Shown here one piece after another: positions 26,004 to 41,653 of a DNA stretch of 64,000 nt. The translations under genes and the position numbers were made by a program. Below the pieces are notes generated by a model. It saw only the letters and a program-made list of their open reading frames with translations, was not told the DNA's origin and did no database searches. Source of the stretch: Epiperipatus broadwayi (lineage: Eukaryota > Onychophora > Udeonychophora > Euonychophora > Peripatidae); the NCBI GenBank assembly GCA_028023455.1, contig JAQFVV010006737.1:62001-126000 (forward strand), in the 5' to 3' direction. The stretch's first letter is position 1; each line of letters begins with the position of its first letter.

Positions 26004-27441
26004 TTCATATATATATATATATATATATAACATATTTCAGAAAATCTTTTAATTTTCAAAGATATCAGGCGTTATACATAAATATATATTTCACAATATT
26101 TATTCCTTTTTTTTTTTCACAAATTCCTTCATCAATAATTTCGATCAATAAAGTCTTAAGTTTACGGTATGTTTTGAGGCATTTACATTTTTTTTTTATC
26201 TTATCATCTTGAAAATTTTATTTCATCATTTTTTAATTAAAAGTATTATTTCTATAAAAAAAATATATGTATATGTTTATATATATATATAAGACAAATA
26301 TATATTTTAGTAAGATGGTATAAATGTAGATTTTGCATTTTGTTATACATAGATGTAGTTATAATTTTTTATACATTAAAAAATAATAGCTTCAGTGAAA
26401 AATAGGATTTCTGGAGACAAGTGATTTCTTTTTTATTATTATTATTTATTCTGATTTATTATTTTAACTGAATTTTTAAGAACTGCTACGTGTATGTTTT
26501 CCAAAACATAATTTCTGAGTGCAAACGACGGCAACACTGATCCTATAGATAAAACGTATTATTTTTAGGGAGAAAAAAATTTTTCTAATTTGTTTTATCT
26601 AAAAAAAATTATTAGTTCTCATTTTTTTCAAAAAGATATTTAACAAAATTATATCATTAGGGTGAATGCCAAAAGACCAACATATTATATAAAAAATATG
26701 AGTTGAGTTTGAAATTTTTTTCGACAGAATTGGGTTTCTTGTTTGCATATAGTCGGTACTTAGCTTATTGAACTGTCAATTCAATATCGGTCAGAAATGG
26801 TGATAAGATAATTTAGCTAGTGGATATAATAAAGGTAGAACATCAGTTCAACTCTAACTCGTTAGCAACTAGCACACCTGATGATTAATCTTTTGTTTAT
26901 CTATCTATTTATGTACCTACTATTTATCTATCTGCTCATTAATCTATGTATCTAACCATATGTGCTTGTCGGTCTTGCCGGTTGTACGTCTTTCGGCACA
27001 TAAATCTGTCTTCTCTATCTATTTATGTATCTCTTTGTGTGTCTAACCTGATTCACTTGCTTAACTCTGTCATTTTTGATACTCAAATATCATATAACCT
27101 ATCCAGTGACATCATTTAATATATTATTAATTGTTGCAATCAATGTAAACTGTTCACTAATTAAAATCTGGATTGTCATCGGTGTGTGATATTGTTTTTT
27201 TATTTTCTTAAATGTAATTTGTTTTAATATTATTTATTTTTAAAAAAAAAAAACTTGTCCTAAATTTAAGCAGAACCGATTACGGCTTTAAATTTTATTT
27301 GAGTTAGAATAACTCAAATTGTTTATTGTTTTTTAATTAGATTTCTTTATACTAAAAATATTTATGTGCTGTAAACAAACACTTTGCAACTTTTCTCTGT
27401 CGTGAAGAAAAAATATTGCAACTTTCATGTGACATAATTTT
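24329..27441. other. AT-rich intergenic DNA
   Basis: No gene recognised. Contains TA tracts at about 25975-25996 and 26009-26029, and degenerate TATC/TATG tetranucleotide-like sequence around 26895-26960 and 27010-27045. Confidence 0.6.
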
Positions 27442-27564
27442 CTTAAGTACTGTACTTTTTTTTTAACATATCACAGTATCGGCCGGGAAGCGAAACCCAG
27501 GACAACTGCTTGTAAGGCAGCTATGCTAACCACTCGGCCACCTAAGCTTGACTAAGTGCTGTAT
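27442..27564 (-). mobile_element. Short tRNA-Val-like SINE, copy 3 (best preserved)
   Basis: Minus-strand body at about 27456-27551. The leader CAAGCTTAGGT precedes an A box TGGCCGAGTGGTTAGCA. The anticodon stem-loop GCTGC/CTTACAA/GCAGT puts TAC in the anticodon position, that of tRNA-Val(UAC). The B-box region GGGTTTCGCTTCCC is followed by a short 3' part and poly-A. Flanks ctaagtactgtac and ctaagtgctgtat form an imperfect ~12-base target duplication (two differences), so this insertion is older. This copy identifies the tRNA ancestor of the family. Confidence 0.87.
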
Positions 27565-29193
27565 TTTCATTTAAAAGTTTATAAAGTTTTAAATCTTTTT
27601 TTTTCTAAGTAAAACTATATATTGCACTTCGGTCTGTTAAATGGCGCATCTATTTTTCTTAGCTAAAATAAAAATAAAAAAAAGATTTAATAATTTACAT
27701 TTTCTTTAGCAGGATTACACTAAGTAACAAATTTAATTATGTATGTAGCTTTCTTAAAGTTAAAATTGGAAATGCGATAGATTATTTATTTTTTCGTAAA
27801 AAAAAAAGGCAAAACATTTTTTTTTTACTTTTTAAAATGACTTGTGAGGCAAAAAAGCTTTTATTATTTTTTGTATTTATTTAGTGAAATCATAAATTTT
27901 TCAGATATCTCTATTAGTGAATCTATAGAATTACGAACTTCACTAATGTCTTATTTTGCCATGTTTACATAACCGCACATACCGGGAAAAATATGAATAT
28001 TCATATAAAATAACAGAAAACAAAATATGTCCCAATGGTTACTATATTATTACGATATACACACGATATGGTGTTTTATAGAAAGTTGAACATTTTAAAA
28101 CAAATTGGCCTTTTTCAGGAAGGTAGCCACCCGATACCGGTCAGTATATGGGCATCTCACTATGAACAAAGTAAAACCGCAAACCTTTCTTATTTGATGC
28201 TTACAAATATCAAGCAGTACGCTAGCTACTGTATTAAAGTATTTCCCAATATTTTCCATCAGTTTAAATTTTTTATCAATTTTATTTATTAAATTGCAAA
28301 ATATTATCTGATCTCAGCCTGACTCACTTATCTTTGGTAAATAATATTAGTTTTGTTTTTTTTAGTATTCTTTGACATTTTAAATTGTCGTTATTGCTGG
28401 GTGCATTGCCACATCTATTTTAATATGTTGAAATATTAAATTTTATATTTGATTTAAACTCTGAACTAAGAAATTAACTGAAAGTACTTTTGCAGATTGA
28501 AAGACTGTATACAATAGGTAATTCTCATTATATTTATTATTTTTGTTATTAATATATATATTTTATATATATTAATTTAATTACTTTTTCTTAAAAATAT
28601 AATAAATGTCATCTGACTAAAGTAGTCCCTAGGTCATTATTTGATCATTTAAATATTTCTCCAAATTTGTAGAAGTAACTTTTGCTATGAATAAACAACA
28701 CTTTTACATTAATGAATATAAAAAATAGAAAGGACTCTCTATTTTTAAAATCTTACATAGTATTTAGGTATAATTTTATTGATGTTGATGAAAGTAGAGC
28801 ATGATTATTGTATAATAGTCCGATTTAATAGGTTTACTACCACCTCCGTTTTGACCCTCCCTAGGAGCAGTTTAGGCTATAATTGTAGCATTTTGTTTTT
28901 TACAATTATACCCTTATTCTATACCATATTGTCATAATCTTTACCATTTTAATTTCAAATATAAGTTTACAATTGAAATTTTATGTCTATTAGTAAATAT
29001 TCTTATTTGTTTGTGACGAATTTGGTTTATGTTTATACACATGTATATTTACTAATGTTCATTGTAATCTGACTTTGATAAAGATATGCTATATCAAAAA
29101 TCTAGTTACATAAAATAAATATTATAATGTTTATCATAATAATTGACAATTGTCTACATATTCTGGTAGAATTAAAGTGTATATATATATATA
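27565..29193. other. AT-rich intergenic DNA
   Basis: No gene recognised. The 85-codon frame at 28035-28292 has no recognisable domain, though its composition is a little less biased than other chance frames. A short TA run (29180-29193) abuts the LINE that follows. Confidence 0.55.
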
Positions 29194-30480
29194 GGTGATA
29201 AAGAAGATATTAGAAATTACAGACCTATTAGCCTTTTATCAGTTTTATATAAATTTTTTACCAAGATAATTACAACTCGTCTACAGAGAACATTGGATTT
29301 CCACCAACCAAGAGAACAAGCTGGATTTAAAAGTGGTTTTAGTACAGTAGATCATATCCAGGTATTGAGAGAAGTTATAGAAATGACAAATGAATATGAG
29401 TTATCATTATGTTTTGGATTTGTAGATTATGAAAAGGCATTTGATTCTCTAAACATTTCTTCAATGATTAAAGCATTGGATCATCAAGGTATAGATCCAG
29501 GATATTGTCATATTTTAAAGAATATTTATAAAAATGCAACAGCAACAATTAGATTACATCATGATACTGGGAAAGTCAACATTGAGAAAGGTGTAAGACA
29601 AGGTGACTCCATATCTCCAAAACTTTTTACAGCAGTGTTGCAAAAAGTATTTTGTGGATTAAAATGGGAAACTAAAGGAGTGAAAATAAATGGAGATTAT
29701 TTAAGTCATTTAGATTTTGCAGATGATGTAGTTGTTTTTGCAAATAATGCTTCAGAGCTGCAGGAAATGTTGCAGGAGTTATCAGATGAAAGTAGGAAAG
29801 TAGGACTAAAGATAAATGTTAAAAAGACTAAAGTAATGTTTAATCGATTTGCTCAAAATATGAAAATAAAGATTGATTATAATCAATTAGAAGAAGTTAA
29901 CAGTTACAAATACCTTGGTCAAATTATTAATATACATGAAAACATAATGGAGGAAATTAGTCATAGAATTAAACTTGGTTGGAGTGCTTTTGGTAGAAAT
30001 AACTTGATACTAAAAGAAAATATGCCTATGTGTTTGAAAAGGAAGGTTTTTAACAAATGTGTTTTACCAGTTCTTACTTATGGATCTGAGACTTGGACAC
30101 TTAATAGAAGGGCAATACAGAGACTTCAGACCACTCAAAGAAGTATGGAGAGATTTATGTTGGAAGTAACAAGAAGAGATCGAAAACGCAATGTATGGGT
30201 AAGAGAACAAACTGGGGTTACTGACCTCATTGAAAAAATTAAAAGATTGAAGTGGAGTTGGGCTGGACATATTGCTAGAAGAGATCATAATAGATGGACA
30301 ATTGAAATTTTAAACTGGATTCCAAGAGATTGTAAAAGACCCAGAAAAAGACCACATGTGAGATGGATGGATGAAATAAGAAAATGTGCAGGGGTGGTGT
30401 GGAGAAGAGAAGCTAAAGATCGAAGAAGATGGATTAAACTTGGAGAGACCTTCATCGTGCAGTGGATTGATAATGGTTGA
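29194..30480 (+). CDS. RTE-like LINE reverse transcriptase, 5'-truncated
   Basis: This frame encodes the reverse transcriptase and C-terminal part of a non-LTR retrotransposon ORF2, which copies element RNA into DNA at a nicked target. It is open from 29194 to the stop at 30478-30480. No start codon belongs to it; the internal TTG at 29293 is not a real start. Numbering residues from that TTG, visible motifs are QAGFKSGFSTVDHI (9-22), motif A FVDYEKAFD with the first catalytic Asp at 45, motif B RQGDSISP (102-109), the catalytic FADD box (142-145), and YKYLGQII. A Trp/Arg-rich C-terminal region contains WAGHIARRD. The upstream part adds NYRPISLLS. The AP-like endonuclease that should precede it is absent: homology starts right at a TA tract. 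The motifs and very short 3' end fit the RTE clade. No frameshift or stop is seen, so the copy is probably fairly recent. Confidence 0.9.
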   Translation, partial: GDKEDIRNYRPISLLSVLYKFFTKIITTRLQRTLDFHQPREQAGFKSGFSTVDHIQVLREVIEMTNEYELSLCFGFVDYEKAFDSLNISSMIKALDHQGIDPGYCHILKNIYKNATATIRLHHDTGKVNIEKGVRQGDSISPKLFTAVLQKVFCGLKWETKGVKINGDYLSHLDFADDVVVFANNASELQEMLQELSDESRKVGLKINVKKTKVMFNRFAQNMKIKIDYNQLEEVNSYKYLGQIINIHENIMEEISHRIKLGWSAFGRNNLILKENMPMCLKRKVFNKCVLPVLTYGSETWTLNRRAIQRLQTTQRSMERFMLEVTRRDRKRNVWVREQTGVTDLIEKIKRLKWSWAGHIARRDHNRWTIEILNWIPRDCKRPRKRPHVRWMDEIRKCAGVVWRREAKDRRRWIKLGETFIVQWIDNG

Positions 30481-30516
30481 AGATGATATATATATATATA
30501 TATATATCATATTCAA

Positions 30517-30518
<2 letters not shown>
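30475..30518. repeat. TA-cored palindrome made from the LINE 3' end
   Basis: The last bases of the LINE (ggttgaagatgatatata) are repeated in inverted form (atatatcatattcaacc) across a TA core, with one mismatch. The inverted copy includes the reverse complement of the LINE stop codon. A further TA array follows at about 30520-30561. Confidence 0.85.
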
Positions 30519-30561
<43 letters not shown>

Positions 30562-30563
<2 letters not shown>

Positions 30564-30895
30564 GCAAATCAATTCATATATCACATGACTTAATTTAATA
30601 AGCTCATATTACAAATGTAATATAATAAGGATGTTAATAGCTTTAAACAAGCTTTTTCAATAAATGGCATAAGAAAAAGCATTTAAAATATCTATGCAGA
30701 ATTTTCTCTATCACAAGCAATAAAAAACATTAACATTAACTCCATAATTTTCTATATACCAATAAATAAATAAAAGCTATAGCAAGCTTATGCCTTTTCT
30801 ACATTGAAACAGTCAATCTTAGCTAAAGATTGAGATTCATGATTCCATCTATTAACCTGTCTTCAAACTCTATATCCCATCCCGCTCCTTTTGTC

Positions 30896-30929
<34 letters not shown>

Positions 30930-30952
30930 TTGAGATGTGTGCCTATATATAT

Positions 30953-30991
<39 letters not shown>

Positions 30992-31060
30992 AGATGTGTG
31001 CCTAAATTATAAAATTTTAATGTTTCAATAACATCTTTCAAAATTATTAATTCTTTTTTC
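30562..31060. other. Intergenic DNA with duplicated TA-linked word
   Basis: Contains TA arrays at about 30897-30923 and 30958-30988. The word tttgagatgtgtgccta follows each of them (about 30929 and 30988). No gene recognised. Confidence 0.6.
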
Positions 31061-31814
31061 TTAACCCTTAAACCGCTAATTTTATCATTGGTTGTATCAG
31101 ATAAAAATCAAATCTTTTAATTGGCCAACTCACAAACTGAAGACAAAGCCTATTGTTAAAACATATTCGCCTATAATATTAAATTCAACTCAGATACGTT
31201 TATAAAAAGTATATAATTAATTTTTCAGGTCATGAAGAAAACGAAAGTTCTTTCAAAAATAAATTGCTATTTATTTATTCTAAGATATTCTATATCGGCA
31301 ACATAAAAGTTATAATGTAAACAAAAAGATCGACTTTTACGTTATAGAAAAGTAAATATTTCTTTTTACTACATCTTCAATATATTTACTTAAATCTTCA
31401 ATATTTTTCGAAAATAATTTTGTTTTTTTATTATTCTCTCTGAAAATTATGTTTAATTTCCATAAATATTATTTAATAATAATTTAAATCGTATTCGAAA
31501 TGAAAATCTCAGCGTTTTTCTTTATTTTCTTTGATCAGGCAGTTTCTTTGTTCTTTCCAGCCAATCAGAATGTCTTTTTCGGCTGAGAGCATGCTAAGAA
31601 CCAATCACAAATAATGTTCCTTCTTTGTTTAGGTTTAAATGCATTTTTTTTTATTTTTTACTTCTAAAATAAATCGGAAGATGTCACCATCGTACAGAAC
31701 TTTTAAAAACGAATTCAATACATATTTAACGAATTTTATCGTATAAAAACGAACTAAGTTAGAGTGATTTTAGATGTCGACGAGGAGTCTCGTCGAGCGC
31801 GGGAAAAGGGTTAA
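31061..31814 (+). mobile_element. piggyBac-like non-autonomous transposon, copy 1
   Basis: A 754-base element bounded by TTAA at 31061-31064 and 31811-31814. Inside the TTAA, the ends read CCCTTAAACCGC and, inverted, CCCTTTTCCCGCGC. TTAA targets with CCCTT-type ends are the hallmark of the piggyBac superfamily. A homologous copy lies inverted at 32491-33263, sharing ttggccaactcacaa, aaaaagtatat, caaaaataaat and cagaactttt words. No transposase frame exists, so movement would need a source elsewhere. It contains a CCAAT-type word (gccaatcagaa, about 31560). Near its right end is a hairpin, TCGACGAG/gagt/CTCGTCGA (31777-31796), unusually GC-rich for this window. Confidence 0.72.
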
Positions 31815-32490
31815 ATTAAAGTATATAGGTGTGACTCATATATATATATATATGTCATATTATTATTACTATTTGCGGGATATTCCATGTAATGAAAAAG
31901 CTAAACACTGACATTTCAGTACAATATCAAGTCACTTCCTCAGAGCATCCTCTTTATTTTCAGAGGACGCTCTGAGGAAGGTACTTGATATTGTACTGAA
32001 ACGTCAGCATTTAGCTTTTTCATTACACGGAATATCCCGCAAATAGTAATAATAATATGACATATTTTATTCATGAAAATATTAGAATTAACATATATAT
32101 ATATATATATAGGAGCAAAATACTAACAAAAATATTTATTTTTTAAAAAATATTTTATTATATGTCATTTATACAACTTTTTCTTTTTAAAGTACTTTTT
32201 TCCTATTAAACTGTATTTTATAAAATCCAAGATGGAAAATGCAACCGTTAATTGTTAAAAAGTAATTAAATGGTTGGAAACACTATTATTTTAATCTGGG
32301 GAAAGTATTTTTAATTAAAGTTTTTACATAAAATATAATAGAAATTAAGATTAAAGATTTTCTTTAGTTATAAACATTTTGTCAAATCTATTTCCAATCT
32401 GGAAATAGATTTGAATATATTTTTAGAATGTTATCTAACAGTTGCATCTTTCAAAAACAATGGACAAAGAAATGTAAAATTTCTGTTAGA
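31815..32490. other. Spacer between the two piggyBac-like copies
   Basis: About 680 bases, a third of which is the foldback element at 31850-32065. The rest is AT-rich with no recognised feature. Confidence 0.6.
31850..32065. mobile_element. 216-bp near-perfect hairpin (foldback/MITE-like)
   Basis: Left arm 31850-31953 and right arm 31962-32065 are reverse complements over about 104 bases with only a handful of mismatches, separated by an 8-base loop. The ends read atatgtcatattattattac and its complement. The inner part is cctcagagcatcctct/agaggacgctctgagg. It lies between the two inverted piggyBac-like copies. It encodes nothing and could be a small MITE or a snap-back duplication; ATAT-rich flanks leave the target duplication ambiguous. 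Confidence 0.85.
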
Positions 32491-33263
32491 TTAATTCTTT
32501 GAATGCATGACTCGTCTAAAAACAAGAAGATTTGACATCACTCTAAATTGGCTACTTTTTATCCCACGTATACATATTACATGTCATTCGAAAGAAAATC
32601 AAAAGTTCTGTAAGATGGTGCCCTCTTCGGATTTATTTTATAAATAAAAAATCAATAAAAATGACCATATATGTCAAACAAAACCAAAGCACCACCTCCT
32701 CTCCAACTTTTCTTGAATCTTATTGGCTGTCCCACTTCTGTCAGAAAGGGAAATGGCTGCCAAAAAGTAAAAAGTTACGTTCATTTTGATTTTTATTATG
32801 AAAATTATAAACGAATGTTTACAACATTTTAAACAATATTTGAATTGAATTACAAATTATTATTGATAAAATAATACTAAAAATCAAATTATTTTAGAAA
32901 AATAGTTAAGATATTACCAAGAATTATTTATTTATTGCTACATATTGATCGTAACGTTAAAGTGAAAAAAAAAAAGATTGCTGACGCAATCTTTTTTGGT
33001 TGGTTGAATAGCGGTTACTTTTATTTCACCGCAATTGAATATTTTTTAAATTATAAATCAAATTTTATTTTTGAAAAGACTTTCGTTTGTTTCATAATCT
33101 GACAATTCAGTAATATACTTTTTACAAACGAAACTAATGTATTTATATTATTAAAAGTGATCTATTTTAGCAATAGATTTTGTTAAAGTTGTGAGTTGGC
33201 CCATTACAAGTTTTGATTTTTAACTCATTCGGCCAATTAAATAATAATCGTTGAAAGGGTTAA
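32491..33263 (-). mobile_element. piggyBac-like non-autonomous transposon, copy 2 (inverted)
   Basis: This 773-base copy lies in opposite orientation to 31061-31814, bounded by TTAA at 32491 and 33260-33263. The end at 33263 reads inward TTAACCCTTTCAACGAT and matches the conserved terminus. The other end, TTAATTCTTTGAATGC, is decayed. It shares most of its length with copy 1 but with many differences, so the two inserted or diverged long ago. A hairpin AAAAAGATTGC/tgac/GCAATCTTTTT at 32972-32997 is private to this copy. Confidence 0.7.
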
Positions 33264-34416
33264 AGATTACATTGAGCTAGAGATAAATAATGGAAAGCAT
33301 TCTTCAAATACCTGGGCAGGAGTATAAAATGGTCAGATTTTAAATCAGAAGATGTTAGCTACTATTGAAAGAACTGCAGTGAACATAACCCACACTGGTT
33401 TGAAAGTTTAAAAAAATAATAATCGAGTAGTAAGCCCATTCCATGAAGATCATCTTCGGCTGCCATAATATCCTGCTGCCCTGAAATAAAGAAAGGCCTA
33501 AAAATAATTTTGGAATGCTAATCAGAAGCTGGCTGTCACCAAGAATTCACATGGATTCATTAAATGCTGTACTTTGAAAAATTGACTGTTAAATGGTGCA
33601 AGGTAAATTATTTCAAACTGCCACCATTGAAATTAAATCCAGCTTGCCTAACTAGTCTCAAACTCTATTAAGATTTCTCCTAATGTATTATTTATTAACT
33701 TTGTAACTTTTCTAATCTGTAAATTGCTCTCAAGTAATATCTATAAATTTAATTCTCTCTCATATGCTCTAACTTTTTTAACCTATATGTGTGCTTTTAT
33801 TATTATTATGCCAATCTCAAGCAAACTGGCAAGCTTAATTTCTAAAAATCTTTTCTTTCTATTTTAAGTACCCTCATGAATTCAGGTTATTAATGTCCCC
33901 TTAAAATATAATGTATTGTTAATTAATATGCTCACCAGATTGTTTTACAAGCCAAAATTTTATTTATGTTTTAGTATAAAAATATATTTGTTTAACTCTG
34001 GATTTTTTACCTGGGATGAATCCAGAACTTAGGCTAATTAATGCTTTGAATTTTTAAAATATTATTTACTCATTTCTGAAAAGGTGACCTATTGGTTGTT
34101 TTCTATAACTGCTAGCTTTCTTTTATTTATTTCCATACTCTTAAAATATCATAAGCTTAAATATTCTGTTGTAAAATCCATGATGGTGGAATTGAATTAT
34201 TTTAAATATCAAAAAAGGATGGGGGTTCAAATCTAAATGTATATTTTACTAAATAAAATCTAAGTCTCTCTATATATATTATAACTGCATAGTGTATTAT
34301 TTGTATAAATTATGGTATTCAAACAAGGGTCATTTATTTTAAAGTAGTACATCATATTTCATGTCATTAGTGACATTCATTCATACTGCATTACTGACAT
34401 TCAGCTCATCTTCATG
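33264..34416. other. Intergenic DNA
   Basis: No gene or element recognised. The part at 33290-33660 is somewhat less AT-rich than its surroundings, but both strands are interrupted by stops and no domain is visible. Confidence 0.55.
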
Positions 34417-35540
<1,124 letters not shown>

Positions 35541-35541
35541 C

Positions 35542-35627
<86 letters not shown>
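35541..35627. repeat. (TA)n microsatellite
   Basis: Uninterrupted TA array of about 87 bases. Confidence 0.96.
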
Positions 35628-37445
<1,818 letters not shown>

Positions 37446-40400
37446 GCTTTTAATATATATGTATTTATTCTAATAATTTTAATTAATCTGTACATAAATT
37501 ATAGCTTATTAAATGTATTATTCTGATAATATAAACCCATTCACAGAACAGTTAAGTCTGAAAATATTACTATAACAATTCACAAATAGCACAAAAAATC
37601 ATTTAATTAAATTTGAAAATACTGCCCAATATCTTGTATGAATGCTAATATATTTATCAGTTTAAAATGACTGCTTTTCTCATATTTCATTATTATATAT
37701 TAGTAAATAATACACTGATAATGAAAAATCAAACTTTTTAGTGCTCAGCCTTTTTTAATATTAACGTGTTATTTATTCTTATAAAACAAAATAAAGGTTG
37801 ATAAAAAGGTGTTGTTTGAAGTCATATGAATAAATTGGCATTTCAAAAATTAAATGAGAGTTTCTTACATTTTTTTTTTAAATAATGTTTTGGGATCTGA
37901 CTTGTGCAATTTTATAGTAATGTTTCCAGACTCCATTCTTCCATGCATAGATATTTACATTTTAATACAAATGACAGTCTTTATACATATTTTATTTAAC
38001 AGTTAATTGAGTTATAATATTTTAATTTAAATAAGACACAAGCCTTGTATACTATAGTTAATGTTGTTGAGGCTTATTGATGAAGTGGATTACTCTGAAA
38101 TTAATTATGTAGGTATTGCATGTACAATTCAAAGATTGGACATCATATATTTTTTTAAAATTTGTTGAATAATAAATCAATAGAGGATACATAAATTTTC
38201 TCATTGCATGGTAATGTAAGTTTTAGCTCTGTAATACATTAATTACATAACTGGTATGTCAGTTAATTCAAGACTATTATAATAATAATAAAATAATAAA
38301 TATAATGTTAATTAACTATTATATACAGTCTTTCAGTATGCAGAATTCAGTTAATTTCTTAACTCTCTTCAACTTCTGTGGATTGAGAGATTGTATATAA
38401 TACTTAATTATTTTTATATATATTATTTTTATTGTTATTATATATAAAAACAAAAATACCAATCACTCCTCAGTTATTATATAAAAATTGTTTCACCATA
38501 ACCATCATGATAAACAAACCCCCAAAATATCAGAATTTTGTACTGTTGCCTTGACAAGAGATTTCATCGGTTTGCTTAAGCTTGAGAGTATAGTGATATA
38601 TATATAAAATTATGATTAATAGTATAGTGATATATATATAAAATTATGATTAATAAAATAAAAAGCATCATAAATGGATTTTTTTACAGCAATCCTTTTA
38701 TACTATGTGTTTCAATAATGTAAAATGAAGTTACTATAATTATTTAACTTCACAACTCAGGAATATAAAAATCAAATATTTTATTTTATCAATAACTTCA
38801 ACTGATGAATAAAAGTAAATCAATAAATTCTCAACTTTTTACCAATCGTACTACAATATGCTTAGAGGTACTTTATATTATCAATAGCTAAAGTCATATA
38901 TTGAGAGTGAAGAATTTAAATGGCATAAAAATTGCTTTATTACGATTTTATTAATAAGTGTCAAACTTTTTGCCTTCATAATTTTAACCACATTTACTTT
39001 AGAAAAATGCGTTCATCATTATTACTAATCCTTTATTAAACTAGAAATTATGTCTAGCCTAGATATAAACTTTACACCTTAATAAAAGATCAATATATAT
39101 ATTTAATTAAACATAAACACATTTGATAATCCAACATCTTTGTTTTTTTCATATGTGGCACGTTTATCTTTCTTAGATATATTTAAAAAATAATAATTTA
39201 TCATTTTATATGTTTTATTTATATGTTTTTCATATGTTTTATTTATATGTTTCAAGAACGTGCATTAGTATGGAAATTTTAAATACATTTAAAAATAAAT
39301 TATTTTCAGTATTAGTATATTGTTTATGAATGTATGTCAGTGAAAACTTTTAAACTATTATCTAAAACCAAACGTAATTATAGTTACAATTTGGTAGTTA
39401 GTTTTATAGGTTTCTAAAGATCTTACATTATTACTATTATAATGTCTACGAATCTATTCGTTGTAAAAATGTCATTTTTTTTAAAAAAAAGAAACAAACA
39501 ATTTTTTTTGTCATTTTAAATATTTAAAAACTTTTAAAATATTTCAAAAATGCATTTCTACAATCTTGTGTACAATAGATTTTATAGTCGTGGGTTTTAC
39601 TTTATTTATTTATTTTTTTTGTTCAAGAAATAATTTTAAAAAAGTTATGATGAGGATTACAACTATTATTGAAATAAAATCAGATTTTAAACAGCAGTAT
39701 ATTTAAATGCATAGAAATTGATTTAAAAACAATCAAAAAGTTTTAATAATTTTGAATATTAATAGTGAGAATATACATGAGCTTTTAGAATATATATTAA
39801 ATCTATTGCTCTACTTAATGTATTATTTACCTTTACATTTATTAAAGAAAATAAAAAAACTTAGAAGTTTTTGTACACATGTGATATGTTTAGTATTAAG
39901 CATAAACAGTAACAACATCAAATTCCTCAGCAATTAAGAATTCACAATAAATGATAGATCATAAAATAAATAGAAACGATAACTTTATTTCCCATTGCCT
40001 TTAGCATGTTATATACTACATTATCATATATAAATAGTTTAACTAAGAGCAGTCAATTCAATTCATCTAATAAGTTTAAAAATATTTATTCAGAAATTAA
40101 TTGTACAAAAATTGAGGGTAAGAATATATAGAAGAATCAAAATTAAACACATCCTAAGTGAGGCAAAATGAAACTAATTTTTCATGGGTTGCATAATACC
40201 CAAACAATATATTTATAAAAAGAACTATTTTAGATAATCCTTAAATGGAATATATCAAATAATAAAAAATGAGCCAGTTTCAATAGTGTTTGATCATGTT
40301 TTTCATTCTTATCAAGAATTATTATTGCTTTTTATAGTGGTATATTTCTAGTGCATGTATCCATATCATAGTTACTATCACTAAGGCTAATGCATTTCTT

Positions 40401-41497
40401 CAGTACCCAAACCTATATTAAAAATATTTATAGTATTCAAATACATTATCAAAAATATTTGTAGTATTCAACTTACAATATTCAACTATAATTTCAAATT
40501 CATGTGTAACATTCAAACACATAGTATTTAAACAAGTTTTGAAAAAATATTTATAGTATTCAACATACAGTACTAAACATATTTTCAAAAATATTTATAA
40601 TTCTTAAGCATACAGTATTCATACATGTTGTATCTTCAAAAGTATTTATAGCATTTTAAACTTAGAATATAATGTTATTAATAATAAGGATTTCACTACT
40701 TTCTTTGCAATTGTGGCCCATTAATTTCAATATATTTAAAAAATAATTATTTAACACACATTTATTTTTTACATTTTTTTATTTTATTTTCTAAAAGATT
40801 TTTTATTTCATTTTTTCCCAATGTTTTATACATGTATAAAAGCTCAAATATATATTTACAACAAAATCAGCAAATAATTTCCAAACCAATATATAAAAAA
40901 TAATTTATAACGTAAATTACTTTTTTTCTTATTTTTATATGGTTCTATATTCTTTTACATTTTAATTTTAATTTTAATTTACATCTTTATATAAAATACT
41001 CTACAATAATTGTAATTACACTAAATTCTTAATATTTTTTATGGAAAACTGGTTAAAATGTAAAAGAATATAGAAGCATATGAAAGTAGTTAAGATGTAA
41101 GTTAAAAAAATTGAAATTTATGTAATAAAATATTTTTTATTATGTCAATGTTAGAAGTACTTTGTAAACATATATTTTTATATATTTATTTTATAGGAAT
41201 AATCTTTGACAAAGGCCATATATGTTCAAATATTAGAGAAAAAGAGAAATAAAAAATAGTTCATAAAATTAAAAAATTGGATTTTTGTTTAAAAAGTGTG
41301 TTTAATAATTTGTTAAAATTATATTTAAAAAACTCTATAAAAATATATTTTTATATATAAGAACCTTGAACATTATTACACTTATTATTTAAGTTTCATG
41401 TACAATTTTAAAATTACAATAGCAGATTGAAATGTTATGATTGACTATTTATTAGTCTCCTTTAAAAACAAGGTTATATTTGTATCAATAGGTTTAT
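37446..41497. other. AT-rich intergenic DNA
   Basis: No gene recognised. Includes a 34-base exact tandem duplication at 38587-38654 and repeated words aatatttatagtattcaa around 40420-40640, a degenerate local repeat of roughly 40-80 bases. Confidence 0.6.
38587..38654. repeat. 34-bp exact tandem duplication
   Basis: The unit agtatagtgatatatatata plus 14 further bases occurs twice head to tail (starts 38587 and 38621). Confidence 0.9.
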
Positions 41498-41653
41498 TTT
41501 CTGTGGTCAAGTTGCAATATTTAGAATCTATATAAATATATTGAACCATCAATAAAGATTGTCCATCTTTATTGTTAAAAAGAGGTTGACAATAGTTTGA
41601 AATTGTTGATTGTTTTGATGTTGGGATTGTCTAAGTGTTAATTGATTTTCATG

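Larger units (their letters stand above)
29194..30561 (+). mobile_element. 5'-truncated RTE-like LINE with TA-rich 3' end
   Basis: The element spans the truncated RT frame, a 3' untranslated region of only a few bases (agatga after the stop) and a (TA)n-rich tail to about 30561. Such a minimal 3' end with a simple-repeat tail is typical of RTE elements. A TA tract also borders the 5' truncation point, so insertion into a TA microsatellite is likely and target duplications cannot be resolved. Confidence 0.75.

Noticed and set aside
30064-30288. Minus frame under the reverse transcriptase, and the plus frame 30386-30598
   Set aside because: Overlapping shadows of the RT frame and TA tail.
39146-39170. 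Fourth copy of the short SINE (tttttttcatatgtggcac)
   Set aside because: Only the tail-like word matches; no A or B box follows.
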